Of a stretch of 64,000 nucleotides of DNA, positions 1 to 8,566 are shown piece by piece. A model generated the notes under the pieces. It did not search any database, was not told the DNA's origin, and worked only from the letters and a program-made list of their open reading frames with translations. Both the position numbers and the translations under genes were made by a program. Position 1 is the first letter of the stretch. The number at the start of each line of letters is the position of its first letter. Source of the stretch: JADJYF01 sp050186725 (GTDB lineage Bacteria; Pseudomonadota; Gammaproteobacteria; Ga0077536); the NCBI GenBank assembly GCA_050186725.1, contig JBFWYG010000006.1, positions 1 through 64,000 of the forward strand, read 5' to 3'.

Positions 1-20
1 CAGCCCTTGGGGGGCGGGGT

Positions 21-1265
21 TCAGTCCAGCGGCAGCGCGGCGCTCCGCGCCCAGCCCTCCGCCATCAGTTCATTGGACGGCAGGGTCTCGTCGAGAAGCT
101 TCCTCGCGGTGGCGATGCCGGCCACCGGCAGGCCTGCGGGATCGAGGAGGCCGACCTGCACCAGCACCGAGGCCTGGTCCCAGTAGATGTGCTCGTGGCA
201 CAGCTTGTCGCCGCGGAACTTGACGATGGCCACCAGCGGGATCTCGACATAACGCCCGGTGGGCGGCACGCCGGGCAGCATCCACGGCACCTCGCAGGTG
301 TGGGTGAAGCAGAACAGCATCTCGTCCACCAGGCTGTCGCTGCCGACGGTGCGCGAGACCGGTACGAGGCGCGTATCCGGTGGATTGGCATCGACGAAGT
401 GATGCTTGTAGAAGCGTTTGAGGTGCGCATGACCGACGCCGCCGGTCATGGTCGGCACATGGTTGACGTAAGGTTCGTCGACCATGGTGGCCATGGTCGC
501 ATCGACATCGCGAGTGGCGAACTCGTGGGCGGTGTGCGCCTCCCACAGGCTCGCGAGATCGAACACCGGCCCTATCTCGCCGCGCAGGAAGGCGAGCGCG
601 CGCGAGAAGGCGAGCGATGCGGCCGGCTTGTCGAAGGCGGGTCGCGCCGGGTTGGCGAAACCGTGGGCGCAGCCTGGGAACACCACGCAGCGCGCGGCGG
701 GTCGTGACGCCAGCGCGGTCTCGATGGCGGCGCGGGTTGTCGCCGGCACCTTGTCGTCCTGTTCACCGAGCAGCAGCAGCGCGGGGCAGGGCAGGGCCGC
801 GAGCGTGCCGGTGTCCGCCTCGAGGCCGGTGCCGTACCAGCTCACCGCGCAGGCGAAGCCGCCGCGCGCGGCGGCGAGCAGCGCCAGGCGTCCGCCCATG
901 CTGAAGCCGACCACCGCCGAGCGGCCGCGACAGGCGGGCTCCGCGTCGAGCGCCGCGCGCGCGGCGTCGATGTCGGTGAGCGCCTGCGCGTCGGACAGGC
1001 CCGCGCGCAGTTCGGCGCCGCGCGCCAGGCCGGCCGCGTCGTAGTCGAGTTCGATGTCCGCGGCCTGTCGGGCGTATAGATCCGGCACCACGGTCACGTA
1101 GCCTTCCTCGGCGTAGCGCGCCGCCATGTCGCGCGCGAAGGCGTTCAGTCCGACCATCTCGTGCAGCAGCACGAGTCCCGGACCGCTGCCCTGCGGCGGA
1201 ACGACCAGCCAGGCGCGCAGCGCGTGGCCGTCGGCGGCGGTAAGTGTGATCCAGCGGCCGGTCAT
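21..1265 (-). CDS. Dienelactone hydrolase fused to a SnoaL-like domain
   Basis: A 414-residue two-domain protein. Residues 1-230 are a dienelactone hydrolase-type alpha/beta hydrolase: LLHEMVGL carries the family glutamate (E36), the nucleophile elbow GFSMGG puts Ser122 where classical DLH has Cys, the acid is in GEQDDK (about D170), and His201 lies in CAHGF. Residues 240-390 resemble a SnoaL/NTF2-like fold (LWEAHTAHEFATRDVDATM...). The ATG at 1265 is preferred over an upstream start because it begins directly at the DLH fold (MTGRWITL). It probably hydrolyses an ester or lactone; the substrate is unknown. Ser instead of Cys suggests a general esterase more than a true dienelactone hydrolase. 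It faces away from the window start and no clear operon partner is seen. Confidence 0.8.
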   Translation of the reverse strand: MTGRWITLTAADGHALRAWLVVPPQGSGPGLVLLHEMVGLNAFARDMAARYAEEGYVTVVPDLYARQAADIELDYDAAGLARGAELRAGLSDAQALTDIDAARAALDAEPACRGRSAVVGFSMGGRLALLAAARGGFACAVSWYGTGLEADTGTLAALPCPALLLLGEQDDKVPATTRAAIETALASRPAARCVVFPGCAHGFANPARPAFDKPAASLAFSRALAFLRGEIGPVFDLASLWEAHTAHEFATRDVDATMATMVDEPYVNHVPTMTGGVGHAHLKRFYKHHFVDANPPDTRLVPVSRTVGSDSLVDEMLFCFTHTCEVPWMLPGVPPTGRYVEIPLVAIVKFRGDKLCHEHIYWDQASVLVQVGLLDPAGLPVAGIATARKLLDETLPSNELMAEGWARSAALPLD

Positions 1266-1404
1266 GGTGTGGCTCCGTGCGAGGGGCCTGCATTGTGGAG
1301 AGCCAGCGGCGTCGAACTCAAGCGTGCATCGCCGCGATGCGCGGTGCGCGGTCGGCACGGCGTCGCATGCATGCCAGCCACCACGCGCGCGGCGGATGCG
1401 CCGC

Positions 1405-3798
1405 TCAGGCGACCGCGCGCCGTTCCAGCGCGTTGGCGATGGCCGCGAGCAGGTCGTCGCCTTTCACCGGTTTGCGCAGGTAGGCGCGGATCCCCAGCTC
1501 GCGCGCCCGTCGTTCGTCGACGGTGGCGCTGTAGCCGGTCATCAGTACCACCGGCATGTCCGCGCGTGTCGCCATCACGCGCGTGGCGAGCTGCACGCCG
1601 CTCAGGCGCGGCATGGTCTGGTCGGTCACCACCAGGTCGAAACGCTGCGGCTCGGCCTCGAACAGCGCCCACGCGCGGTTGGGATCGGTCTCGACCACCG
1701 CGCGGTAGCCGTGCAGCTCCAGCAGTTCGCCGACGAAGCTCGCCACCGCCCGTTCGTCGTCCACCACCAGCACGGTGCTCGGCGTGCTGGCCTCGTAGCT
1801 GGCGATGTCGATGGTCTCGCCGGCTGGGCGGCCGAGGATCTGGGCCGGCTCGATCGGCACCAGGATGGCGAAGGTGCAGCCGGCGTCGGGCGCGGTGTCC
1901 AGCAGGATGTGACCCTGGTGGCGATGCACGATGCCGTGAACCATCGCGAGCCCCATGCCGGTGCCGCGTCCCGAGGCCTTGGTCGAGAAGAACGGTTCGA
2001 AGATGCGCGCCTGGGTGGATTCCGGAATGCCGGGGCCGTCGTCGCTGACGCTCAGCACGAGGAAGCTGCCGTCGAACTCGTGATGGCAGGACGCGCAGTG
2101 GCCGCGGCTCACGTGGCGGCGTTCGAGCGACAGCTGGATGTTGCCGCTGCCCGCCATCGCGTCGCGCGCGTTGATGCAGAGGTTCAGCACCACCTGCTGG
2201 AGCTGTACCGGATCGGCCAGCACCGCCGGCAGACCGGGCTCGATGTGGGTGGCGATGTCGATGCTGCTCGGCAGGGTGGGGCGCAGCATCTGCAGGCTCT
2301 GCTCCACCACGCGCGAGAGTGGCACGGATACCAGTTCGCCGCTCTCGCCGCGGCTGAAGGCCAGCATCTGGCTGACCAGGTCACGCGCGCGACCGCCCGC
2401 GATCTGCACTTCCTTCAGATAGTCGATGAGCTTCTCCGGCACGCGATCGGAGAAGCGCTGCAGCGCCAGGCCCGAATAGCCGAGGATGCTCGCCAGGATG
2501 TTGTTGAAGTCATGCGCGATACCGCCGGTCAGAAGACCGATGGCTTCCATCTTCTGCGCCTGCTGCAATTGACGGTGCAGGCGGTCGCGTTCGATCTCGG
2601 CCTGCTTGGTCGCGGTGACGTCGACCACCAGGCCGCTGACCGTGCCGCCGCCCAGACCGTCCAGCCAGATGCGATAGCGCACCTCGATCCAGCGTTCGTC
2701 GTCCGGCGTCGGCAGGACGCGGTAGCAGAGCGTGGTGGTCTCGCTCCACTGCGCCGCGCCGCGCAGCGCGCGACTGGCGTTTCGCAGGCTTTCGCCCGGC
2801 GCCGGATGAGCCGCGCGATCTTCAGGGTGCATGCGCGACTGGATGACGTCGAAGGTCAGCGGCTTGATTGCCGGATCGACGCCGTAGATCTGCCACAGCG
2901 AGCGCGAGCCGCGCATCGTGTCGGTGGCCAGATCGCGCTCGAACCAGGCCATGCGCGCGTATTCCATCGCCTCTTCGAACTTGAGCTCCAGCTCCTTGGT
3001 CTCGGTGACGTCGAAGATGAGCCCGAAGGCGCGACCACGGCCGCCGTCGTAGGTATGGCGGAAGCGCACTTCCAGGTGGCGCAGCTCGCCGTCCGGCCGG
3101 CGGATGCGGTACTGCAGGGTGCGCGTGGTCTCGTCGGTGGTGTGGTTGCTGAGCGCCTGTGCGATGGTCTCGCGGTGGTGCTTGAGGTCCTCCGGCAGCA
3201 CCCGCGCGCGAATCTCGTCGTAGTGCCAGGGACCGGTGCGGTTCTCGAGGCCGTAGATGGCGACGATGGACGGCGAGGCTATGCCTATCTCGGTGTCGAG
3301 GTCGCGCTCGAACCAGGCGATCTGCGCCTGCTCCAGGGCTTCACCGAGCAGGCGCTCGCGGTCTCCCGGCGCGCCAGGCGCGGGCGCCGCGGCGAGCGAC
3401 TCGCCAAGCGTGCCGGCCACGCACAGCGCGGCGCCGTCGGCGTCGCGCGTCAGCACCGCGCCCCGCAGCACGCGTCGACGTGGCGGTGCGCCCGCGAGCT
3501 GGAACTCGCAGTCCCAGGGTTCGTCGGCGGCGTGCGCGGCGGGCCGCAGGCAGCGCTGCACGCGATCGCGATCCTCGTCCAGCACGCAGTCGAGCCAGGC
3601 GGCGACTTCGAGCCTGGTCGGCGTGGCCGGCAGCCCGAGCAGCGCGGCGGCGCGGGCCGACAGCGCGACCTGCGACGTGCCGCTCTCCCAGCGCCACTCG
3701 CCGAGGCCGAGCCGGTCCAGCAGCGGGTTCCAGGGCGTGTCCGTGCCCGACGGATCGGCGGTCGCGACGCGTGCCGCCGCGGCGTTGTGCTCGTGCAT
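1405..3798 (-). CDS. PAS-domain hybrid histidine kinase with C-terminal receiver
   Basis: A 797-residue soluble NtrB-like hybrid kinase with no membrane segment. A poorly conserved N-terminal PAS-like part (about 25-135) is followed by two PAS domains (about 150-270 and 275-400), a HisKA domain with GGIAHDFNNIL (His429), a HATPase domain with NLCINARDAM (N box), DDGPGIP and GRGTGMGLAMV, and a receiver (674-790) with the phosphoacceptor in VVTDQTMP (Asp726) and Lys777. The two PAS modules share the opening 'WFERDL', suggesting internal duplication. It is the last gene of a four-gene minus-strand set of signalling genes, 40 bp after the HTH-receiver gene, which is a plausible phosphorelay partner. 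The signal is presumably cytoplasmic and is unknown. Confidence 0.9.
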   Translation of the reverse strand: MHEHNAAAARVATADPSGTDTPWNPLLDRLGLGEWRWESGTSQVALSARAAALLGLPATPTRLEVAAWLDCVLDEDRDRVQRCLRPAAHAADEPWDCEFQLAGAPPRRRVLRGAVLTRDADGAALCVAGTLGESLAAAPAPGAPGDRERLLGEALEQAQIAWFERDLDTEIGIASPSIVAIYGLENRTGPWHYDEIRARVLPEDLKHHRETIAQALSNHTTDETTRTLQYRIRRPDGELRHLEVRFRHTYDGGRGRAFGLIFDVTETKELELKFEEAMEYARMAWFERDLATDTMRGSRSLWQIYGVDPAIKPLTFDVIQSRMHPEDRAAHPAPGESLRNASRALRGAAQWSETTTLCYRVLPTPDDERWIEVRYRIWLDGLGGGTVSGLVVDVTATKQAEIERDRLHRQLQQAQKMEAIGLLTGGIAHDFNNILASILGYSGLALQRFSDRVPEKLIDYLKEVQIAGGRARDLVSQMLAFSRGESGELVSVPLSRVVEQSLQMLRPTLPSSIDIATHIEPGLPAVLADPVQLQQVVLNLCINARDAMAGSGNIQLSLERRHVSRGHCASCHHEFDGSFLVLSVSDDGPGIPESTQARIFEPFFSTKASGRGTGMGLAMVHGIVHRHQGHILLDTAPDAGCTFAILVPIEPAQILGRPAGETIDIASYEASTPSTVLVVDDERAVASFVGELLELHGYRAVVETDPNRAWALFEAEPQRFDLVVTDQTMPRLSGVQLATRVMATRADMPVVLMTGYSATVDERRARELGIRAYLRKPVKGDDLLAAIANALERRAVA

Positions 3799-3838
3799 GA
3801 CTCCTTGGTCTCCTGGGCTCGGCCGCGTCGGCGCGGAT

Positions 3839-4459
3839 TCAGCGCGCGGTCTCGGCCTGCGCCGCGGCGTGCAGCAGGTTCTGCAGCACCTCGGCGTCCA
3901 GCGGCTTCGCCAGGCAGCGCTCGGCGCCGGCGCCGACTGAACGGCCGGTGTTCTCTGACGAAGCGAAACCGGTCATGGTGATCACCCGCGTGTCGCGGGT
4001 CAGTTCGTCGGACTTGATGCGCTGGCACACTTCGAAGCCGTTCAGGCCGGGCATCATAAGGTCCAGCAGCACGATGTGCGGGCGGAACACCTGCATCTTG
4101 GTGCCGGCGTCGAAGCCGTCGAAGGCGGTCTCGATCCTGAGATCCGGCACTTCGCTGAGCAGCTCGCAGATGTAGCCGACCAACTGGCGATCGTCGTCCA
4201 CCACCAGCAGGCGGGTACCGCCGCCGGCGGTGCGCGCGCCGGCCATGCCGTGGTCGCGCGCGAAGCGCTCGACCTCGGCGCGCAGGAAGCGGCGGTGGCC
4301 GCCGACGGTGACCTCGGCGGCGAGCAGGCCCTTCTGCGCCCACTGTCGCACCGTGATCGGCGAGACCATGAAGAGCTGCGCCACCTCGTGAGGCGTGAGG
4401 TAGGGCTTGTCCGGCGCCTTGCGCGCGAATTTGTTCAGCTGTTCGGTTCGAGTCCGCAT
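3839..4459 (-). CDS. HTH-receiver protein (excisionase/MerR-like HTH plus REC)
   Basis: A 206-residue protein with reversed response-regulator order. Residues 18-70 form an excisionase/MerR-like winged helix (LTPHEVAQLF, TVRQWAQKGLL, GGHRRFL) and residues 82-200 are a receiver (VVDDD, LLDLMMPG with Asp133, Lys185 in CLAKP). DNA binding is therefore N-terminal and the phosphoacceptor domain C-terminal, opposite to OmpR or NarL families. The ATG at 4459 was chosen because upstream in-frame sequence lies inside the preceding gene (ending at 4471) and shows no domain. It lies 11 bp after that gene and 40 bp before the hybrid kinase, so co-transcription and phosphotransfer from that kinase are likely. 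Targets are not visible. Confidence 0.85.
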   Translation of the reverse strand: MRTRTEQLNKFARKAPDKPYLTPHEVAQLFMVSPITVRQWAQKGLLAAEVTVGGHRRFLRAEVERFARDHGMAGARTAGGGTRLLVVDDDRQLVGYICELLSEVPDLRIETAFDGFDAGTKMQVFRPHIVLLDLMMPGLNGFEVCQRIKSDELTRDTRVITMTGFASSENTGRSVGAGAERCLAKPLDAEVLQNLLHAAAQAETAR

Positions 4460-4470
4460 GCTTGTTTCCG

Positions 4471-5376
4471 TCAGGCGCGCGTCGTCGCCCGGTCGCCCGT
4501 GGCGCGCACCGTGTTGCCATTGCCCAGGTATTCGAGAGAGGTGAAGCTCAGTCGTCTCGCCATCGCGATGCCGCGGCCGTGCACATGGGTCGCGCGTCCC
4601 GGTTCGAAGTCGAAGTAGGGACGTGGGTCGAAGCCCGTGCCGCAGTCGGTGATAGTGTAGATGACATGACGCGCCGTCATCTCCACCGCGACGGTGCCGT
4701 ACTTGTCGAAGTGCTCGCTGGCGAGCAGGCGCTTCTCGACCTCCCGCTGCCAATGGCCCTCGGCCAGCAGCTGCGACTTCTCCGCATAGCCGATGCCGAG
4801 ATTGCCGTGCTCGATGGCGTTGATCAACAGTTCCCACAGGCCGGTGACGAGCGCGCTCGGCGGCTGTCCGCAGTGCGCGAGCAGACCGGCCAGCACGCGC
4901 GCCTGCTGCGGCGTGCGGAACTGGAATTCGCCGTGGCGCATCAGGCCGACCGCGTGCGCGGTGGAGGCGAGTTCCTCGCGCAGACCGATGCGGGCGCGAA
5001 AGTCGTCGGTCGCGGCGCGCACCACGGCCTGCAGCACCGACTCGCGGAACGGCTTGGTCACGTAGTAATAGGCGCCGGCATCGATGCCGTCGATCACATC
5101 CTGCTCGCTGGCCAGCCCGGTCAGCAGCACCACCGGGATGTCGCGCGTGGCGACGTTGCCCTTCAGGCGCCGCAGCACCGACAGCCCATCGATGTCGGGC
5201 AAGCGCCTGTCGAGCACCACGGCCTCGTAGCGCTCGGGGTTCTCGCCCAGGCGCTCGAGCGCCTCGCGGCCGAGTGTGCAGGCTTCCGCGGAGAAGCCCG
5301 CGTGTCCCAGTACCTCGACGGTGAAGCGTACGAGCTGTTGATCGTCGTCCACCACCAGGATCGTGTCGGCGGCCAT
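4471..5376 (-). CDS. Receiver domain fused to RsbW-type ATPase
   Basis: A 301-residue protein. Residues 5-120 are a receiver (VVDDDQQ, VVLDRRLPDIDG with Asp56, Lys108 in VTKPF). Residues about 150-290 contain a GHKL ATPase fold with LINAIEHGNLG (N box) and GTGFDP, and HGRGIAMARRL near the end. No HisKA dimerisation/phosphoacceptor histidine segment lies between them, so the ATPase resembles anti-sigma/serine-kinase (RsbW, HATPase_c_2) modules more than a sensor kinase. A phosphorylation-controlled anti-sigma or anti-anti-sigma kinase is the simplest reading, but no sigma factor or STAS partner is encoded in the window. It is the second gene of the signalling operon, 79 bp after the HD-GYP gene. 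Confidence 0.85.
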   Translation of the reverse strand: MAADTILVVDDDQQLVRFTVEVLGHAGFSAEACTLGREALERLGENPERYEAVVLDRRLPDIDGLSVLRRLKGNVATRDIPVVLLTGLASEQDVIDGIDAGAYYYVTKPFRESVLQAVVRAATDDFRARIGLREELASTAHAVGLMRHGEFQFRTPQQARVLAGLLAHCGQPPSALVTGLWELLINAIEHGNLGIGYAEKSQLLAEGHWQREVEKRLLASEHFDKYGTVAVEMTARHVIYTITDCGTGFDPRPYFDFEPGRATHVHGRGIAMARRLSFTSLEYLGNGNTVRATGDRATTRA

Positions 5377-5455
5377 GAATTACTCCCTGCCCTTGTAGCG
5401 ATTGCAGCGCGGCCCGCGTTGTCTTTGTCGTAGTGCGGCGGGCCAAAGTCGCGGC

Positions 5456-6652
5456 TCAGCCGCGTGTCAGGCCGTTGGCCAGCAGCGCGTCGTACACGCG
5501 CCTGCCGCCGTCCGGCACGCCTTGTTCGAAATCGGTGAGCACGTCGGGCGCACGGCGCAGCAGCGCGAGGAATTCGCGCGTCAGCGCCGGGTTGTAATAG
5601 CCCTTGTGCATTTCCTCCTCGATGATCTCCGCGGCCCGTTCGATGCTCCACGCCTCCTTGTAGGGGCGCGCCGTGGTCAGCGCGTCGAACACGTCCAGCA
5701 GCTGGAAGATCTGCGCGAGAAAGGGGATCTCGCTGCCGACGAGCTTGTCCGGGTAACCGCTGCCATCCCAGCGCTCGTGGTGATGACGGATGATCGGCAC
5801 CGCCCCGCGCAGCGACTTCAGCTCGCCGCACAGCGTCGCGCCGATCACCGTGTGCTGGCGCATCAGCACCCATTCCTCCGCGGACAGCGCGCCGGGTTTC
5901 AGCAGCACGCGGTCCGGAATGGCGATCTTGCCGATGTCGTGCAGGATTGCGCCGCTCTTCAGCGCCGCCAGCTCGCGCGCGCCGAGACCGAGCTCGGCGC
6001 CGAACACCTCGGCGTAATGCGCGAGCCGCGTGCAATGGTCGCCGGTGCACTCGTCCTTCGCCTCGACCATGCGCGCCAAGCCGAACAGCAATGTCTCGGC
6101 GCTCTCCATCTGATCGGTCAGGCGCTTGGTGGTGGCGTGGGAACGCACGCGCGCGATGAGTTCGTTGGGGTCGTAGGGCTTGCGGATGAAATCGTTGGCG
6201 CCGCCGGCGAGGCTGATGCTCAGATCGGCGTAGCCGTGGGAACCGGTGACGACGATCAGCGGCAGGATGTGGCGGCTGAAGCGCGCGCGGATCGCCTCGC
6301 ACAGGTCGTCGCCGCTCATCTCGGGCATCATCTTGTCGACCAGCACGACGTCGAAGTCGCGCTGCTCGATGCAGGCCAGGGCGCGCGGGCCGGACTCCAC
6401 AGCGGTGACCTCGAACAGCGGCGCGCCGAGAATCTCGCCGACCAGGTTGCGATGCGCGGCGTCGTCGTCCACCACCAGCACGCGGAACGGATCGGCCTTC
6501 TCGGCGGCCAGGCTCATGTTGACGAAGGACAGGGCGCGGTCGCGGGGGCGCAGGTCCATGATGCGTTCGGCGACCGGTCGCGCGGCGGCGTCCGGCGCGG
6601 GGCTGGCCGGCGGCGCGGCAAGTTCCATGGTGTCTTGGAGAGTGGCGCTCAT
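5456..6652 (-). CDS. Receiver-HD-GYP response regulator (predicted c-di-GMP phosphodiesterase)
   Basis: A 398-residue response regulator. The receiver is at about 56-175 (VVDDDAAH, VVLVDKMMPEMSG with Asp106, Lys158), followed by an HD-GYP domain with the HD pair in ILHDIGKIAIPD (His238, Asp239) and the extended signature HHERWDGSGYPD (about 291-302). All metal-binding signature residues visible are retained, so c-di-GMP hydrolysis to pGpG/GMP is expected. The start at 6652 has AGGA about 10 bp upstream. An in-frame alternative at 6748 (MERLVANPS) has a better Shine-Dalgarno-like AAAGGAT but would add a low-complexity leader. First gene of the signalling operon running to 1405. Confidence 0.88.
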   Translation of the reverse strand: MSATLQDTMELAAPPASPAPDAAARPVAERIMDLRPRDRALSFVNMSLAAEKADPFRVLVVDDDAAHRNLVGEILGAPLFEVTAVESGPRALACIEQRDFDVVLVDKMMPEMSGDDLCEAIRARFSRHILPLIVVTGSHGYADLSISLAGGANDFIRKPYDPNELIARVRSHATTKRLTDQMESAETLLFGLARMVEAKDECTGDHCTRLAHYAEVFGAELGLGARELAALKSGAILHDIGKIAIPDRVLLKPGALSAEEWVLMRQHTVIGATLCGELKSLRGAVPIIRHHHERWDGSGYPDKLVGSEIPFLAQIFQLLDVFDALTTARPYKEAWSIERAAEIIEEEMHKGYYNPALTREFLALLRRAPDVLTDFEQGVPDGGRRVYDALLANGLTRG

Positions 6653-6997
6653 AATGGCGAATGTCCTGGTTGGGCGATGGCTGCGGCCGCGGACCGTCCC
6701 GCGGCTGCCAGGTGCGTCCATGGACGGGTTAGCGACCAGGCGCTCCATCGGTTTAATCCTTTTTTCGATGTGCGCCATGGCGCGGACCGACAGCCACGAC
6801 GGCGTATCGATCTGACGGGACTTTCCGCCTGGGGCTGGGGCGGCGAGGCTGGGCGCGGGTTCCACCCTCGAAGAAGGAGGGCGGCGAGTGAGTTGGTTTC
6901 AGCTACTCAATCGGATTAATCGCATTAGAAGCGGACTGCCTGGCGCTTGTCGAGGGGGGTGACGCCGCCGATTGCAAAACTTCGTGACGCCGTCGGC
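6653..6997. other. Intergenic region upstream of the signalling operon
   Basis: About 345 bp between the sulfotransferase gene and the HD-GYP gene, both on the minus strand. It must hold the promoter of the signalling operon. The only A/T-rich patch is near 6750-6770, which on the minus strand reads AAAAAAGGATTAAACC just before an in-frame ATG at 6748, so it may be a leader or an alternative start. A small stem CCCTC/GAGGG with a 7-nt loop lies at 6865-6881 but lacks a T tract. No RNA gene or repeat was recognised. Confidence 0.4.
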
Positions 6998-7840
6998 TCA
7001 CTCGGCCGGCCAGCGCCAGTCGTAGCCGAAGTCGTCCACCAGGCAGGCACGACGGGCGGTATCGAACCAGGCGCGGTCCTCGGCATCGAACCACGCGGCG
7101 GGCGGACGGTCGTCGTCGCGGATGATGTTGGTGACCGGGCTCGCCGGGTCGAGCAGGCGCGCCATGGCGGACTTGCTGCCGGCCGCGGCCGCCGCCTCGA
7201 GATGGGCACGCGCGACCTGCACGCCGAAGTGCTCGAACACCTGCGCCAGGCCCACCACCGGCGCGGCCTGCAGGTCCTCGTAGCGCAGCACCAGCGTGCG
7301 CGCCGGAAAGCGCCGACGCACCCGCGCCCAGCGGTTCAGGAAGTGCAGGCCGCCCCACAGGTCGAAGATGTAGCGCCGCCCGCGCGGGTCGCCGCGCAGG
7401 TAGGTATTGAACGGCACGTCGTAGCGCGCCTTCCATTTCTCGTAGTTGGACACCAGCGACGCGCGCAGGTCGCGCACCAGCACCACGTAGGGCGGCAGGC
7501 GGAGCGACGTGCGCAGCAGCCGTGAGTCGAACCAGGCATGGGGCACCGAGTGGCTGCTGGCGATGGCCGGCGCCTGCGGGTAGCGGCGCGGATGCTTGGG
7601 GTGGCCGATGAAGTCGTTGCTCGAGTCGTTGTGCACGTAGCGCGGCGGCGGCAGGCCGAGTTCGAGCGCGAGCGCGGTGCTCAGCATGTACTTCAGCCAG
7701 TGCGTGCCGGAGTGCTGCATGGTGACCAGGAAGCCGTCGAAGGCGCGATGCTTCAACAGCGCGAAGTTCGACAGGTCGCGGCGCAGGCAATGCCAGCGAA
7801 ATGCGGCTGTCGGCAGCGTTGCGGCGGGTTCCGGGCGCAT
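6998..7840 (-). CDS. PAPS-dependent sulfotransferase domain protein
   Basis: A 280-residue protein with the sulfotransferase fold. The N-terminal loop FLVTMQHSGTHWLKYML (about 38-54) matches the 5'-phosphosulfate-binding loop, and VVLVRDLRASLVSNYEKW (about 116-133) matches the 3'-phosphate-binding arginine/serine motif. The C-terminal part has VLRYEDLQAAP, typical of Sulfotransfer_1/3 proteins. It should transfer sulfate from PAPS to a hydroxyl or amine of a carbohydrate, lipid or small molecule; the acceptor cannot be read from sequence. No PAPS-synthesis genes lie nearby. It is divergent from the DNA glycosylase gene across about 100 bp. Confidence 0.82.
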   Translation of the reverse strand: MRPEPAATLPTAAFRWHCLRRDLSNFALLKHRAFDGFLVTMQHSGTHWLKYMLSTALALELGLPPPRYVHNDSSNDFIGHPKHPRRYPQAPAIASSHSVPHAWFDSRLLRTSLRLPPYVVLVRDLRASLVSNYEKWKARYDVPFNTYLRGDPRGRRYIFDLWGGLHFLNRWARVRRRFPARTLVLRYEDLQAAPVVGLAQVFEHFGVQVARAHLEAAAAAGSKSAMARLLDPASPVTNIIRDDDRPPAAWFDAEDRAWFDTARRACLVDDFGYDWRWPAE

Positions 7841-7941
7841 GGCGGCGCGAGGATACGCCGCCGCCGCGCGATTGTCGTGGGGCTCGGGTCGCGCTAGCGT
7901 GCCGGCATGAGCGAGAGTCCTGCGAACCGGGCGCGGATCCC

Positions 7942-8562
7942 ATGGCGACGGGCGCGCTGAAGCCAGCCAGGCTGCGCCGGCTGCGGCGCGCCGAACTCTC
8001 CAGCGACACTCTCGAACTCGCCCGCCAGCTGATTGGCCAGTACGTGGTGCACGACCACGCGCAGGGGCGGCTGGTCGGGCGCATCGTCGAGACCGAGGCC
8101 TATCTGCCGGGCGACCCGGCCTGTCACGCCTTCATCGGCCCCACCGCGCGCAATGCATCGCTCTTCCTGCGCCACGGTCACGCTTACGTCTATTTCATCT
8201 ACGGCACCTGGTTCATGCTGAACGTGTCGGCGGAACGGGCAGGTCAGGGCGCCGGCGTGCTGCTGCGCGCGCTGGAGCCGGTCGCGGGGCTGGACCTGAT
8301 GCGGCGCCTGCGGAGCGTGAACAAGCCGACGGAGCTCACCCGCGGCCCCGGTCGGCTGGCGCAGGCGCTGGCCATCGACCGCGGACTCGACGGCGTGGAC
8401 CTGTGCCGGCCCGGGCCGCTGTGGCTCGCGGCCGGGCCCGGCCCGGCGGGTGAGATCGGCGTCAGTGAGCGCATCGGGCTCACGCGCGCGATGGAGCAGC
8501 CCTGGCGCTTCTACGAGCGCGGCAACCCGCACGTCAGCGGGCCGCTGCGTCTGCGGCGCTGA
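7942..8562 (+). CDS. 3-methyladenine DNA glycosylase (AAG/MPG family)
   Basis: A 206-residue methylpurine-DNA glycosylase of the AAG/Pur_DNA_glyco family. It carries the active-site region GRIVETEAYLPGDPACHAF with the catalytic glutamate in ETEAY, the family stretch ARNASLFLRHGHAYVYFIYG, FMLNVSAE, and GVLLRALEP followed by LTRGPGRLAQAL. It excises alkylated bases such as 3-methyladenine and hypoxanthine in base excision repair. The ATG at 7942 gives the usual family length; the open frame continues upstream into the opposite-strand gene without homology. It is a single gene, convergent with the patatin-like gene (5 bp between stops). Confidence 0.92.
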   Translation: MATGALKPARLRRLRRAELSSDTLELARQLIGQYVVHDHAQGRLVGRIVETEAYLPGDPACHAFIGPTARNASLFLRHGHAYVYFIYGTWFMLNVSAERAGQGAGVLLRALEPVAGLDLMRRLRSVNKPTELTRGPGRLAQALAIDRGLDGVDLCRPGPLWLAAGPGPAGEIGVSERIGLTRAMEQPWRFYERGNPHVSGPLRLRR

Positions 8563-8566
8563 GCGC

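Noticed and set aside
2060..2115. CASCHH (CxxCH) in the ATPase domain of the hybrid kinase as a heme c site
   Set aside because: The protein has no signal peptide or membrane segment, and c-type heme attachment occurs in the periplasm. Cys pairs at this place are common in this kinase type.
1126..3981. A 951-codon open frame antisense to the hybrid kinase
   Set aside because: High GC removes stop codons in the antisense frame. The translation is rich in Arg, Ala, His and Gln without any domain, while the minus-strand frame encodes a complete kinase.
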